Source: JASFTV01 sp050050615 (GTDB lineage Bacteria > Desulfobacterota > DSM-4660 > Desulfatiglandales > HGW-15). Taken from it: a DNA stretch of 16,642 nucleotides. The notes below the pieces were generated by a model. It made no database searches. It was not told where the DNA came from and worked only from the letters and a program-made list of their open reading frames with translations. Positions 7,967-14,746 of this stretch are shown here, piece after piece; position 1 is the first letter of the stretch; each line of letters opens with the position of its first letter. Location of the stretch: positions 1-16,642 of the forward strand of contig JASFTV010000037.1 of NCBI GenBank assembly GCA_050050615.1, read 5' to 3'. The position numbers were made by a program, and so were the translations under genes.

Positions 7967-8280
7967 CAACATACCGTCGTTCAAAACCAAAATTGCACCG
8001 GTTCCAGCAAACTTGATTATGGCTTAAAGGAGAGCACACACGCCTTTCGATTCTAAACACTCACCAAAAAAACGAAAGCTCTGGTCAAGGTCGTGGTCTT
8101 CGAAACGTTTTATGCCAGGCTTCTGATGCATGTTGCTGTTTTTATGCGACTATTTTCGTTGACGGCTCCTCGCCCTTTGGGCTACAATAGCTGTACTTCT
8201 GGATACTTACCCTGGTTGAGTCTCAGAGGGCCAAAAGACTATTAAATTTCCTCGAAGAATTCATTAAGAAGCAGACGAAA
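7967..8280. other. 314-base intergenic region
   Basis: No convincing gene is seen here on either strand. It holds one clear promoter-like pair at 8159-8188 and an A-run at about 8066-8072. The inverted pair CTTTCG/CGAAAG around it has a loop of about 26 bases, too wide for a normal terminator. The remainder has no recognised feature. Confidence 0.6.
8159..8188 (+). promoter_or_regulatory. Strong sigma-70-like promoter
   Basis: TTGACG (8159-8164) and TACAAT (8183-8188) each match five of six consensus bases and are 18 bases apart. The predicted start near 8195 leaves a leader of about 86 bases to the ATG at 8281. This is the best promoter match in the window and suggests that the zinc-ribbon membrane protein gene is its own transcription unit. 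Confidence 0.55.
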
Positions 8281-9147
8281 ATGCAGTGTCCGAAATGCTC
8301 ATATGAAAACAGGGAGGATGCCCAGTTTTGCCTTGAGTGCGGAGAGAAATTGGCGCTCAAGTGTTTCGAATGCGGGAAAGTGTTGCCACTCTCGGCGAAA
8401 TATTGTGATGGGTGTGGTCACGGCTCAACCATTGGTCCAAGGTTGGCTCCAGCATACTCCGGGCCCCAGGATGAAGAAACAGGAATTGCAAAAGATAGCG
8501 GATCCTCTATTCCAGCCGATCTCGGAGCCTCGCTGAACGATGCTTCTGGCTTAACCCCCGAGTCTGAGATAACCCCAAGGACAAAACTATTCCTGTTTGT
8601 AGCGATTTTTTACGCCATTCTGCTGATATACCTCTCCGTGTCTTATGTTTCTCCTGCAAGTTCTCTGACGCGCATCGCTGGCATTTTTCAGAATTTCTGG
8701 GCGAACTTCATCTTTTTGGGTCTTTGTTTTTTGGCCGTCGCTTTGCTTCTTTATGGGATTGTCTGTTTTTTTTGCAGGAAGCTCCTCATGGCCAGGTGGT
8801 CCCGGCCCAAACTGGGCAAAGTCCTGGTTGGCGACGGATACATCACCAAGGAGCAACTTAGAGAAGCGCTGGGAGAGCAAGAGCAGAGAATCGGTGAAGT
8901 TTTGGTCCAGGGCGGTCGAATCACGGTAGAACAATTAGATCAGGCTCTGGATTCTCAAAAGAAGAGTCCTGCGCCGCTGGGTGATATATTGAGGGAGATG
9001 GGATACGCAACCGAGGAAGACGTTAATTGGGCCCTGGGCAAATTGGACAGAAGATTGGGAGAAGTACTCAGAGACAGGGGCCTCCTCACAGAGCGCGATC
9101 TAGATTGGGTATTAGGACGACAGCAGTATAAACCCAGACGGCTCTAA
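8281..9147 (+). CDS. Zinc-ribbon membrane protein with four MshEN/GspE-N-like repeats
   Basis: This 288-residue protein has three parts. Residues 1-46 are two tandem zinc ribbons (C3, C6, C17, C20; then C28, C31, C42, C45). A polar linker leads to two membrane segments at about 102-121 and 141-164. Residues 178-281 are four repeats of the pattern LGxxLxxxGxIxxxxLxxAL (starting near 178, 204, 233 and 259), the pattern of the N-terminal domain of type II secretion/MshE ATPases. MshEN domains of this pattern are known to bind cyclic di-GMP in some proteins. No ATPase domain follows, so this is not a pilus or secretion motor. The two-pass topology puts the zinc ribbons and the repeats on the same side, presumably the cytoplasm. 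The ribosome site is weak. Its function is unknown; a membrane-anchored c-di-GMP receptor or scaffold is a guess. Confidence 0.8.
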   Translation: MQCPKCSYENREDAQFCLECGEKLALKCFECGKVLPLSAKYCDGCGHGSTIGPRLAPAYSGPQDEETGIAKDSGSSIPADLGASLNDASGLTPESEITPRTKLFLFVAIFYAILLIYLSVSYVSPASSLTRIAGIFQNFWANFIFLGLCFLAVALLLYGIVCFFCRKLLMARWSRPKLGKVLVGDGYITKEQLREALGEQEQRIGEVLVQGGRITVEQLDQALDSQKKSPAPLGDILREMGYATEEDVNWALGKLDRRLGEVLRDRGLLTERDLDWVLGRQQYKPRRL

Positions 9148-9208
9148 AGTTCCGCAAATGCCCGAGATGCTGTTGTCTCCATAATTCTTGCGTGTTGATG
9201 GGCGAGCT

Positions 9209-10465
9209 TTACCAGGAAGGGAAGCGGCGCCAAAAATCCTCATCCTTACTTTGCCAGTCAGGGCCAAATTTCTTCTCATAGAAGAGCCCCAGCCTATCCA
9301 GCCAGCGCCACCAGAAATTCTCTCCTTTTTCCTTGGCTTCCAGTATATCATTCAAGAAGGTTTCGATTTTTGCCATCTCATCTTTGGGCAGATATGAGGC
9401 CGCCCCCTTTTTGAAAGATTTCACTGTATTCTCAACACTCAGGGCATGGGCGGTCAGCATAACGGGGATCACCTTCCTTTTTTTGGAAATCTCCAACAGC
9501 TTATATCCGTCAACGCCCATAATATCCAATATGGCAATATCAAAATATTCTGTTTCGAGGAGCTTTATCGCTTCATCAGCGGTGGTTGCCTTGACAACAT
9601 CGCACATCGGCAAAAGGTGTTCCAATGTATCCAGAATATCCGGCTCATCATCCACTGCCAGAATTTTTTTGCCATCCAGTAAGCCTTCCTTTGACATAAT
9701 AGAGCCTCCTTTTGCATATAGGTTTTTCTTCTGAATTTTTTCCAGTTGATCCGTATACCAGTCAATTTGGCGACAAATGCCGCGGATGACCCGCACTTCT
9801 CTTGCTCTGAGAGGGATTCGAGAGAGAAAACGCCTGATGTTAAGCATCCAGTGCTCAGGATTTTGAGGGTCAATGAATCCAATCTTCATGAGCACGTTCT
9901 TGAGATGCTCATACATGCCCTCGAGTTCGAATTTGTTGGCAAGTCGAGGAAGGGTTTCCTCTCGGGGTTCTTTGCTGGTAAGAAAGATTTCATAACAAAC
10001 GATCATCACCGCTTGTGCCAAGTTCAATGAAGAGAACCGTGATGTCGGTATCGTAGCGATAGTATGGCAATAACGGAGATGCTCATTGGATAGCCCTCTG
10101 TCTTCAGGACCGAAGAGGATGGCCACCAGGTTGTTTTGAGAGATAGGGATCAGATCCCGGGCCAGTTTGTGCGGAGTCGTCAACGCGGGACGCTGAGCTC
10201 CAATGCGTGCCGTCGTTCCTACCACATGCTGAAAAGGGCCAAGAGCGTTCATGAGATCATCGTAGACTTCCATTTCCTCTATGATATCAATGGATGGGCC
10301 TGTGGCCATTTTGAGGATGCGGGTTAAGTCGCAATCCACGGGTTTGACCAGCAGTAGCCGGCTGATTCCCATGTTGTTCATAGCGCGTGCCACAGAACCA
10401 ACATTTTCGGGGATCTGCGGTTCTACGAGAACAATGCCAATATTTTGGAGATTCACCGTATCCAC
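9209..10465 (-). CDS. trmJ: TrmJ-like tRNA ribose methyltransferase fused to a response regulator
   Basis: One uninterrupted frame of 418 residues encodes two complete proteins. Residues 1-250 match TrmJ, a SPOUT enzyme that 2'-O-methylates tRNA position 32: the N-terminal VEPQIPENVGSVARAMNNMG, the SAM-knot motifs FGPEDRGLSNEHL (118-130) and SSLNLAQAV (145-153), and a C-terminal helical tail, about the length of E. coli TrmJ. Residues 257-418 are a receiver domain with the acidic pair D272/D273, phosphoacceptor D314 (AILDIMG), T338 and K361, then a tryptophan-rich tail (FWWRWLDRLGLFYEKK) with no DNA-binding domain. The start is GTG, with an in-frame TAG just upstream, which fixes the maximum length. 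An internal ATG at 9697 has a perfect AGGAGG seven bases before it, so the regulator is probably also made alone. This may be a recent loss of the trmJ stop codon. Confidence 0.85.
   Translation of the reverse strand: MDTVNLQNIGIVLVEPQIPENVGSVARAMNNMGISRLLLVKPVDCDLTRILKMATGPSIDIIEEMEVYDDLMNALGPFQHVVGTTARIGAQRPALTTPHKLARDLIPISQNNLVAILFGPEDRGLSNEHLRYCHTIATIPTSRFSSLNLAQAVMIVCYEIFLTSKEPREETLPRLANKFELEGMYEHLKNVLMKIGFIDPQNPEHWMLNIRRFLSRIPLRAREVRVIRGICRQIDWYTDQLEKIQKKNLYAKGGSIMSKEGLLDGKKILAVDDEPDILDTLEHLLPMCDVVKATTADEAIKLLETEYFDIAILDIMGVDGYKLLEISKKRKVIPVMLTAHALSVENTVKSFKKGAASYLPKDEMAKIETFLNDILEAKEKGENFWWRWLDRLGLFYEKKFGPDWQSKDEDFWRRFPSW
9695..9710 (-). promoter_or_regulatory. Internal Shine-Dalgarno and start codon for the response regulator
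   Basis: On the minus strand AGGAGG (9710-9705) is followed after seven bases by ATG (9697-9695), opening MSKEGLLDGKK. This is the best ribosome site of any gene in the window, yet it lies inside the open trmJ-like frame. It predicts a separate 162-residue response regulator ending at 9209. Confidence 0.7.
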
Positions 10466-10510
10466 GGTCTTTGAATCCTATGCCTCCTGAACTGATACCA
10501 TCGGAAGTTT

Positions 10511-10536
10511 AGTATACTTTGAAAGGACTTTGAAAG
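10511..10536 (-). promoter_or_regulatory. Candidate promoter and tandem operator upstream of trmJ-regulator
   Basis: On the minus strand TATACT (10516-10511) is a five-of-six -10 box about 45 bases before the GTG start. Directly upstream lie two copies of CTTTGAAAG (10517-10525 and 10528-10536, as read on plus). Each copy is an inverted repeat around one base, and they repeat every 11 bases, about one helical turn. The -35 region is poor, which would fit an activated promoter. The boxes are seen directly; their role as a binding site is inferred. Confidence 0.4.
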
Positions 10537-10589
10537 GGAAAAGAGACTGAGAGGGAGTAAGGATTTATGGGATATGTAAAGGCGTCGGA

Positions 10590-10624
10590 AGGCAAGTGAC
10601 CCTAGGTTCAAGTCCCAGCAATAC
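10590..10624 (+). other. tRNA 3'-end-like fragment (T-arm)
   Basis: The sequence contains a canonical T-loop (GGTTCAAGTCC, from 10604) with 5-base flanks that pair except for one A-C mismatch, followed by an acceptor-like strand CAATACC. No matching 5' acceptor strand, D-arm or anticodon arm is found upstream and CCA is not encoded, so it is not a working tRNA. It may be a relic, for example of an old integration site, or a chance match. Confidence 0.3.
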
Positions 10625-10682
10625 CTTTAACAATTTTCGACATGCCAGATGTTAGATTTCGCTGTTTGAGCGGCCTATGTTG

Positions 10683-10830
10683 CTCACTCGCCTTCGCCAG
10701 GATGCCCCGTGCGCAAGCACGGGGAGGAATGGGGACAGGCGACCGCGGCGTAGCCCGCAGGGCGAAGCCGGGTGGCTTCGGCGCAGTTCCGCTTGGATTT
10801 TGGAGAGATGCCCCGCGCGGAAGCGCGGGG
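10683..10830 (+). repeat. Hairpin repeat element, copy 2, bounded by two covarying GNRA hairpins
   Basis: The first 44 bases match copy 1 at 2832. The element holds a left hairpin CCCCGTGC/GCACGGGG with a GCAA loop (10705-10724) and a right hairpin CCCCGCGC/GCGCGGGG with a GGAA loop (10811-10830). Both have 8-bp stems preceded by GATG, and they differ by a compensated T-A to C-G pair. Between them are CGAAGCC/GGCTTCG (10763-10780) and GCCC/GGGC (10753-10763). The right hairpin lies five bases past the abfD-like stop codon. No transposase is nearby. This resembles a REP/BIME-like or small non-autonomous element, which is inference. Confidence 0.6.
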
Positions 10831-10834
10831 TGCT

Positions 10835-12307
10835 TCACTCCTTTTTGGGGGAAGTCTTTGTCTTTGCAGGGATCCCCAGGAGTGCTTTTGCAAGGTTTAT
10901 CTTTTTCTGCAGATCCCCTTCTCGGAGTATCATAACCCTCTGTGCCTGAGGAGATCCTGCACCGTGCATGGATTCCACTAAGGCGGTGCCCCCGGTCATG
11001 GCTTCGATGATACGGGCTAGTTTTACGCGCTCCTCGGTTGGAATGCCCTCTACCCCTGAAAAGTACTTTTTGACAAGGTGACCCACATCTTCACTTTCCA
11101 GGTCGTATTGGCTGGGAAGCGTGGCAATGAAGCCCCCGGCTAAATCCAAGGCCAAACGCGCTACCTCGAAATGAAACCGTGTGACGTTCTGCTTGCACAC
11201 ATTGGCCAGCATGGTATCTACCATGTAAGCGCCTGAAGGCGTTGGCCAGCCTTCCGCTGAACAGGCAATGGAGGAGCTGTACAGTGTCTCGCAAAGATGG
11301 ACCATCTCCGTAATCTTATCCCTTACATGGGAAGCTTTGGCCGTGCCTTGAACCTGCGTCAAATAGCTTATTGCTCCTGTCAATACGTCCATGAGGCCGG
11401 TCTTGCAGGCACCGTAATTGGCGCGGTGATGCGCCGCGAATCGGTATACAAGGGTTCCGGTCAAGTCTGTCTCGCCGTTCATAAAGATCCTTTCCCTCGG
11501 TATAAAGACATCCTCGAAAGCAATGACGGCCTCGCCGCCGACGGCTCCAAAGGACGGCTTGCCCACATCGATCCGTTCCCTTTTGTCGCGCCGATCGTCG
11601 CTGGCCTGGCGACCGAAAATCATGGTGATACCAGGGGTGTCAACTGGAACCGCCCCAACAATCGCATAATCTTTGGAACGCTCATCCATGGCTGTGGTCG
11701 GCATGACCAGGATTTCGTGGGAATTAACACCACCAGTCATATGGAGTTTGGCGCCTCGCATTACGACCCCGTCTTCGCGGTGCTCTACAACGTGAACATA
11801 TTGATCAGGGTCCGGCTGATCCGCTGGACCTTTAGAGCGATCCCCCTTTGGATCCGTCATGGCTCCCACGACCATCAAGTTTTCGTCCTGGATATAGGTC
11901 AGCCATTTCTTAAAGCGCTCAAAATAGCCGGTTCCGTGTTTCTGGTCTATTTCGTACGCGACCGAATAAACTGCATTAATGCCGTCATGGCCGACGCACC
12001 GCTGAAAGCAGGTGCCGGTCTTTTGCCCAAGGACTCTCAGGAGCTTGATCTTTTTAATCAAATCCTCAACGTTTTGATGCACGTGGGTGAAACGACTTAT
12101 CGTATGACCGGTCAGATGAGACGTGGCCGTGGCCAGATCTCGATATTCCTCTTTGCTGGCCAAGGCATAGGTCATAGCCGCAGCCCGCACATGCGGAGCC
12201 GTAGCGGGATGGCGCGTTACGTCCTCGATTCTTTCCCCTTTGTAATATATTCGCGGATGAATTCTCCTCAGACTCTCTATGTATTCAGCTCCATTCCTTA
12301 TTTTCAT
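10835..12307 (-). CDS. abfD: 4-hydroxybutyryl-CoA dehydratase / vinylacetyl-CoA isomerase family enzyme
   Basis: This 490-residue protein matches AbfD closely, a FAD and [4Fe-4S] enzyme that dehydrates 4-hydroxybutyryl-CoA to crotonyl-CoA by a ketyl-radical route. All four cluster ligands known from Clostridium aminobutyricum AbfD are present with the same spacing: C100 and C104 (CFQRC), H294 and C301 (HRANYGAC), followed by the conserved K302. AMTDPKGDR and ESMHGAGSPQAQR are further family marks. Flavin hydroxylases of the HpaB type lack these ligands, so this is not a 4-hydroxyphenylacetate hydroxylase despite the shared fold. The start ATG at 12307 has AAAGGA upstream and gives the family's exact length; a longer frame from GTG 12415 reads a different relic. 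It follows an acyl-CoA ligase on the same strand. The true substrate could be another 4-hydroxyacyl or unsaturated CoA ester. Confidence 0.92.
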   Translation of the reverse strand: MKIRNGAEYIESLRRIHPRIYYKGERIEDVTRHPATAPHVRAAAMTYALASKEEYRDLATATSHLTGHTISRFTHVHQNVEDLIKKIKLLRVLGQKTGTCFQRCVGHDGINAVYSVAYEIDQKHGTGYFERFKKWLTYIQDENLMVVGAMTDPKGDRSKGPADQPDPDQYVHVVEHREDGVVMRGAKLHMTGGVNSHEILVMPTTAMDERSKDYAIVGAVPVDTPGITMIFGRQASDDRRDKRERIDVGKPSFGAVGGEAVIAFEDVFIPRERIFMNGETDLTGTLVYRFAAHHRANYGACKTGLMDVLTGAISYLTQVQGTAKASHVRDKITEMVHLCETLYSSSIACSAEGWPTPSGAYMVDTMLANVCKQNVTRFHFEVARLALDLAGGFIATLPSQYDLESEDVGHLVKKYFSGVEGIPTEERVKLARIIEAMTGGTALVESMHGAGSPQAQRVMILREGDLQKKINLAKALLGIPAKTKTSPKKE

Positions 12308-12347
12308 GAGTGATCCTTTCCTATATTTTTTGATTTCCTTGCCCTTG

Positions 12348-12375
12348 CCAATCCCGCCGGGCGGGACTGAATTGG
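12348..12375. repeat. Short GC palindrome with outer arms
   Basis: CCCGCC-G-GGCGGG (12353-12365) is a perfect palindrome, framed by CCAAT (12348-12352) and ATTGG (12371-12375), which also pair across a 5-base bulge. It lies in the 138-base gap between the ligase and the abfD-like gene. It could be a short dispersed repeat or an mRNA hairpin; no T-tract follows on either strand. Confidence 0.4.
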
Positions 12376-12376
12376 A

Positions 12377-12418
12377 AACTTGGCTGGTGCCTTCATATAG
12401 TTTGTAGATGGGCACTAA
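12377..12418 (-). pseudogene. Vestige of an acyl-CoA dehydrogenase C-terminus
   Basis: Read on the minus strand, this stretch encodes VPIYKLYEGTSQV. This closely resembles the conserved tail of acyl-CoA dehydrogenases (I-Y-x-x-Y-E-G-T-S-Q-I-Q-R). It follows a TAG codon, and homology stops after about 12 residues where the GC palindrome begins. No other part of such a gene is seen. It appears to be the end of a deleted gene stranded between the ligase and the abfD-like gene. The match is short, so chance is possible. Confidence 0.4.
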
Positions 12419-12445
12419 CTACGAACATCGTTTACTATGACTACA

Positions 12446-14140
12446 TTATTTTGTCTCTTGCGCCCTTTCTTTTTCTCGGAGTGTTCTTCGAAGAAATTTC
12501 CCGGTTAAGGTTTTTGGAACTTCAGGGACAATTTCCACCTGGCGGGGATATTTGTATGCGGCCATCCTTTCTTTACAAAAGGCTATGATCTCTTCAGGTG
12601 TGACAGACCCCTCCATCCCTTCTTTTAAGGCCACAAATGCCTTCACCGTTTCCCCTCTGTAAGGATCTGGTAAACCCACGACCGCCGTCTCTTTCACGGC
12701 TGGGTGTTGGTAGATCATATCCTCTACGTCGCGGGGCCAAACCTTGTAACCAGAGGCTACGATCATATCCTTTTTGCGGTCAACCACATAGAACCAACCG
12801 TTCTCGTCCATCTTCCCCACGTCACCCGTGTAGAGCCACCCCTTACGTATGGCGTGTTTTGTTTCTTCCGGCTTTTGCCAGTAGCCGGGGACGACAATCG
12901 GGCCAGAATCTACGATTTCTCCGATTTCTCCTGGGGCAAGATCCCGGGTGCCCTCATCTAGATCCATGATTTTTATAACACAGTTCGGTACAGGAACCCC
13001 GACAGAGAGGGCACCGCTTTCTTGGTCAACGGGAGCCCTTTTACCCCATGGGACAATATGGGAGGGAGAGTTCGTCTCTGTCATTCCGTAAACGTTATAT
13101 AGATAGAGGCCGGTCAGATCTTGAAATTGGTTGACAGCAGCTTCCGAGACAGGAGCCCCGCCACTGTATGCCTTTACAAAGGTGGAAAGGTCTCTTTTCT
13201 TGATATCCGGATGATTCATCAAAGCTATGTAAACTGTTATAGAAGCTACGGTCACTGTAACCTTCCAGCGTTCTATGAGCCTGAGTGTTTCGCCCGGGTC
13301 GAAGCGGTAGTAAAGCACAAGCGGAATCCCTGACAGAGCCGCTATAGCCAAATGGGCGACTTCACCTGTGACATGGAATAGAGGCGCTACACCGAGGACA
13401 ACGTCGTTCTCTTGAATTTGCTGCATCGCTTGATATACCCGAGCATTGAAAGCAATATTCCCGTGTGTATTCATGGCACCTTTGGGCGGGCCTGTAGTCC
13501 CTGAAGTGTAGGTCAAATAGGCGACATCTTCAGGAACCAGCACTGGGTCCTCCACCTCTTTGCCTCGTTGCTGCTTTATGAGTTCAAGCATATCTAAGGT
13601 GTCGGGAATGCGAAGTTTGCTTATCCCACGAAGCATCTTAGGTGGATCAGCACCCCTCGGAATATAGTCTAAGGATGACGTGGTAATCACCTCCTCAACC
13701 GGCGTTTCCTTCAAAAAGGAAAGATCCAGAGCATGCGCAATCTCTTCAAGGGTCAAAAAGATCTTTGCTCCTGAATCTTTGCAGAAATAGGAGAGTTCCT
13801 TCTCCTTGTACATGGGGTTCAAAGGAACGACGATGGCGCCGAGTTTCCAGGCCGCATAAGTCGCGATCAGAAACTGCGGAACATTCTGGAGGAGCAGGAT
13901 GATTCGATCTTCTTTTTTGATTCCAAGGTCAAGAAAGGCAGCCGCCAGGCTACTTGAAGAGCGATCAACCTCTCCATAAGATATCAAAAGGTCAAAGTAA
14001 CATAGTGCTGGTGCTTCGGGACGGCGAGCAGCAGATGCTCTGAAATCGCTCAAAGCTGTATCATCTGCTATTTCAAGATTATGAGGGACCCACTCCGGGT
14101 AATTCTTAAGCCAGGGCCTCCTTTCGTAAATCGATGCCAT
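12446..14140 (-). CDS. AMP-forming acyl-CoA ligase (FadD-like)
   Basis: This 564-residue cytosolic enzyme activates a carboxylic acid to its CoA thioester through an acyl-adenylate. The adenylation-family motifs are intact: the P-loop TYTSGTTGPPKG (210-221), YGMTET (351-356), YTGD (437-440), DRKKDMIVASGYKVWPRDVE (454-473) and the catalytic lysine K548 in LTGKFLR. The order and length fit the medium/long-chain or aryl acyl-CoA ligase group, but the acid cannot be read from sequence. Start choice is firm: AGGAGG sits four bases before the ATG. It follows a broken 3-hydroxyacyl-CoA dehydrogenase by 16 bases and precedes an AbfD-type enzyme, so it probably supplies the first CoA ester of a catabolic route whose middle genes have decayed. 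Confidence 0.93.
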   Translation of the reverse strand: MASIYERRPWLKNYPEWVPHNLEIADDTALSDFRASAARRPEAPALCYFDLLISYGEVDRSSSSLAAAFLDLGIKKEDRIILLLQNVPQFLIATYAAWKLGAIVVPLNPMYKEKELSYFCKDSGAKIFLTLEEIAHALDLSFLKETPVEEVITTSSLDYIPRGADPPKMLRGISKLRIPDTLDMLELIKQQRGKEVEDPVLVPEDVAYLTYTSGTTGPPKGAMNTHGNIAFNARVYQAMQQIQENDVVLGVAPLFHVTGEVAHLAIAALSGIPLVLYYRFDPGETLRLIERWKVTVTVASITVYIALMNHPDIKKRDLSTFVKAYSGGAPVSEAAVNQFQDLTGLYLYNVYGMTETNSPSHIVPWGKRAPVDQESGALSVGVPVPNCVIKIMDLDEGTRDLAPGEIGEIVDSGPIVVPGYWQKPEETKHAIRKGWLYTGDVGKMDENGWFYVVDRKKDMIVASGYKVWPRDVEDMIYQHPAVKETAVVGLPDPYRGETVKAFVALKEGMEGSVTPEEIIAFCKERMAAYKYPRQVEIVPEVPKTLTGKFLRRTLREKERAQETK

Positions 14141-14156
14141 TTTACCTCCTTTCCAG

Positions 14157-14527
14157 CTAGCGGAATCGAGAAGGTCCTTCAGATAAAGATACGCAGATTC
14201 CGAAGTGATCTTTTAATCGATGGGTTCTGGCCTTCTTTATGTCCATTCGTTCATGGACGGCCTCTGTAATGAGATCCGCTTCTTCCACGGCTGCCTTAAG
14301 ATCGGTCGTTGTCCGAACTCTGCTCTTGATCTGCTCCCAATTTTTTTGGCTGAGCATTTCTTTTTTCACGGACCTTAAAAGATATTTGTCTATCGACCGA
14401 GTTGCCTTATCCACGCAGACGGTTCGATGTCTTCCAGGATCACCATATAACCATTACTGGTAGCCGCCTGGCCTATGCCAGCCCCCACGATCCCAGCACC
14501 AATAATAGCAATTCGATCAATACCCAT
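14157..14527 (-). pseudogene. Truncated, frameshifted 3-hydroxyacyl-CoA dehydrogenase
   Basis: Two pieces of one gene are visible. Codons from ATG 14527 give MGIDRIAIIGAGIVGAGIGQ and on to ILEDIEP, the NAD-binding Rossmann motif GxGxxG of 3-hydroxyacyl-CoA dehydrogenases. After a one-base loss at about 14420-14421, the next frame continues the family sequence as VDKATRSIDKYLLRSVKKEM and then TTDLKAAVEEADLITEAV (family: TTDLEAAVKDADLVIEAV). Homology stops near IKK, about residue 105 of an expected 280 or more. A TAG follows at 14157, so the rest of the NAD domain and the whole catalytic C-domain are missing. The frameshift alone could be a sequencing error; the truncation cannot. It sits between the SDR and ligase genes in the same direction, so the operon once encoded a beta-oxidation step here. 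Confidence 0.75.
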
Positions 14528-14746
14528 GTGTTCGATCTCTGGGTCCCAATAAGAGCGCAGAGTCAAACCAACCGGCCAAGAAATGGAATAGAATGACAGT
14601 GAACGGCATGCGTTCCAAATGCCTGCGGAGCTATCGTTGGCGAGGCCTGATCTTAGGGTTGGTTTCATCTAAGGTGTGGTGTAATCGCCCGAAGAGATAA
14701 TCCGCTATCCGGGGGTTCCGGTGTCTCAAGGGCGTTGTACAGCCAA

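Larger units (their letters stand above)
10466..10834. other. 369-base intergenic region with promoter, tRNA-like relic and repeat element
   Basis: No supported gene lies between the trmJ-regulator start and the abfD-like stop. From left to right it holds the promoter/operator boxes, a T-arm-like tRNA fragment near 10590-10624, and a GC-rich element with several hairpins (10683-10830). Short open frames here read repeat sequence rich in Arg, Ala and Gly and are not believable proteins. Confidence 0.6.

Noticed and set aside
10811..10830. Intrinsic terminator for the abfD-like gene
   Set aside because: The hairpin is five bases after the stop codon, but no T-tract follows on the minus strand, and a structural twin lies 100 bases away in the repeat element. 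It may still stop transcription, but it does not have the classical form.
10608..10949. Several short open frames with Arg/Ala/Gly-rich products on both strands
   Set aside because: They read through the hairpin repeat element and the abfD 3' end. Composition and position fit repeat DNA rather than proteins.
11297..12313. A 338-codon open frame on the plus strand
   Set aside because: It lies entirely antisense to the abfD-like gene, which has all family ligands and the right length. The plus-strand product has no recognisable motif, so this is a frame shadow in GC-biased coding DNA.
12308..12415. A 36-residue N-terminal extension of the abfD-like protein from GTG 12415
   Set aside because: The ATG at 12307 has a good ribosome site and gives exactly the family length; the extension reads an acyl-CoA dehydrogenase-like relic and a GC palindrome.
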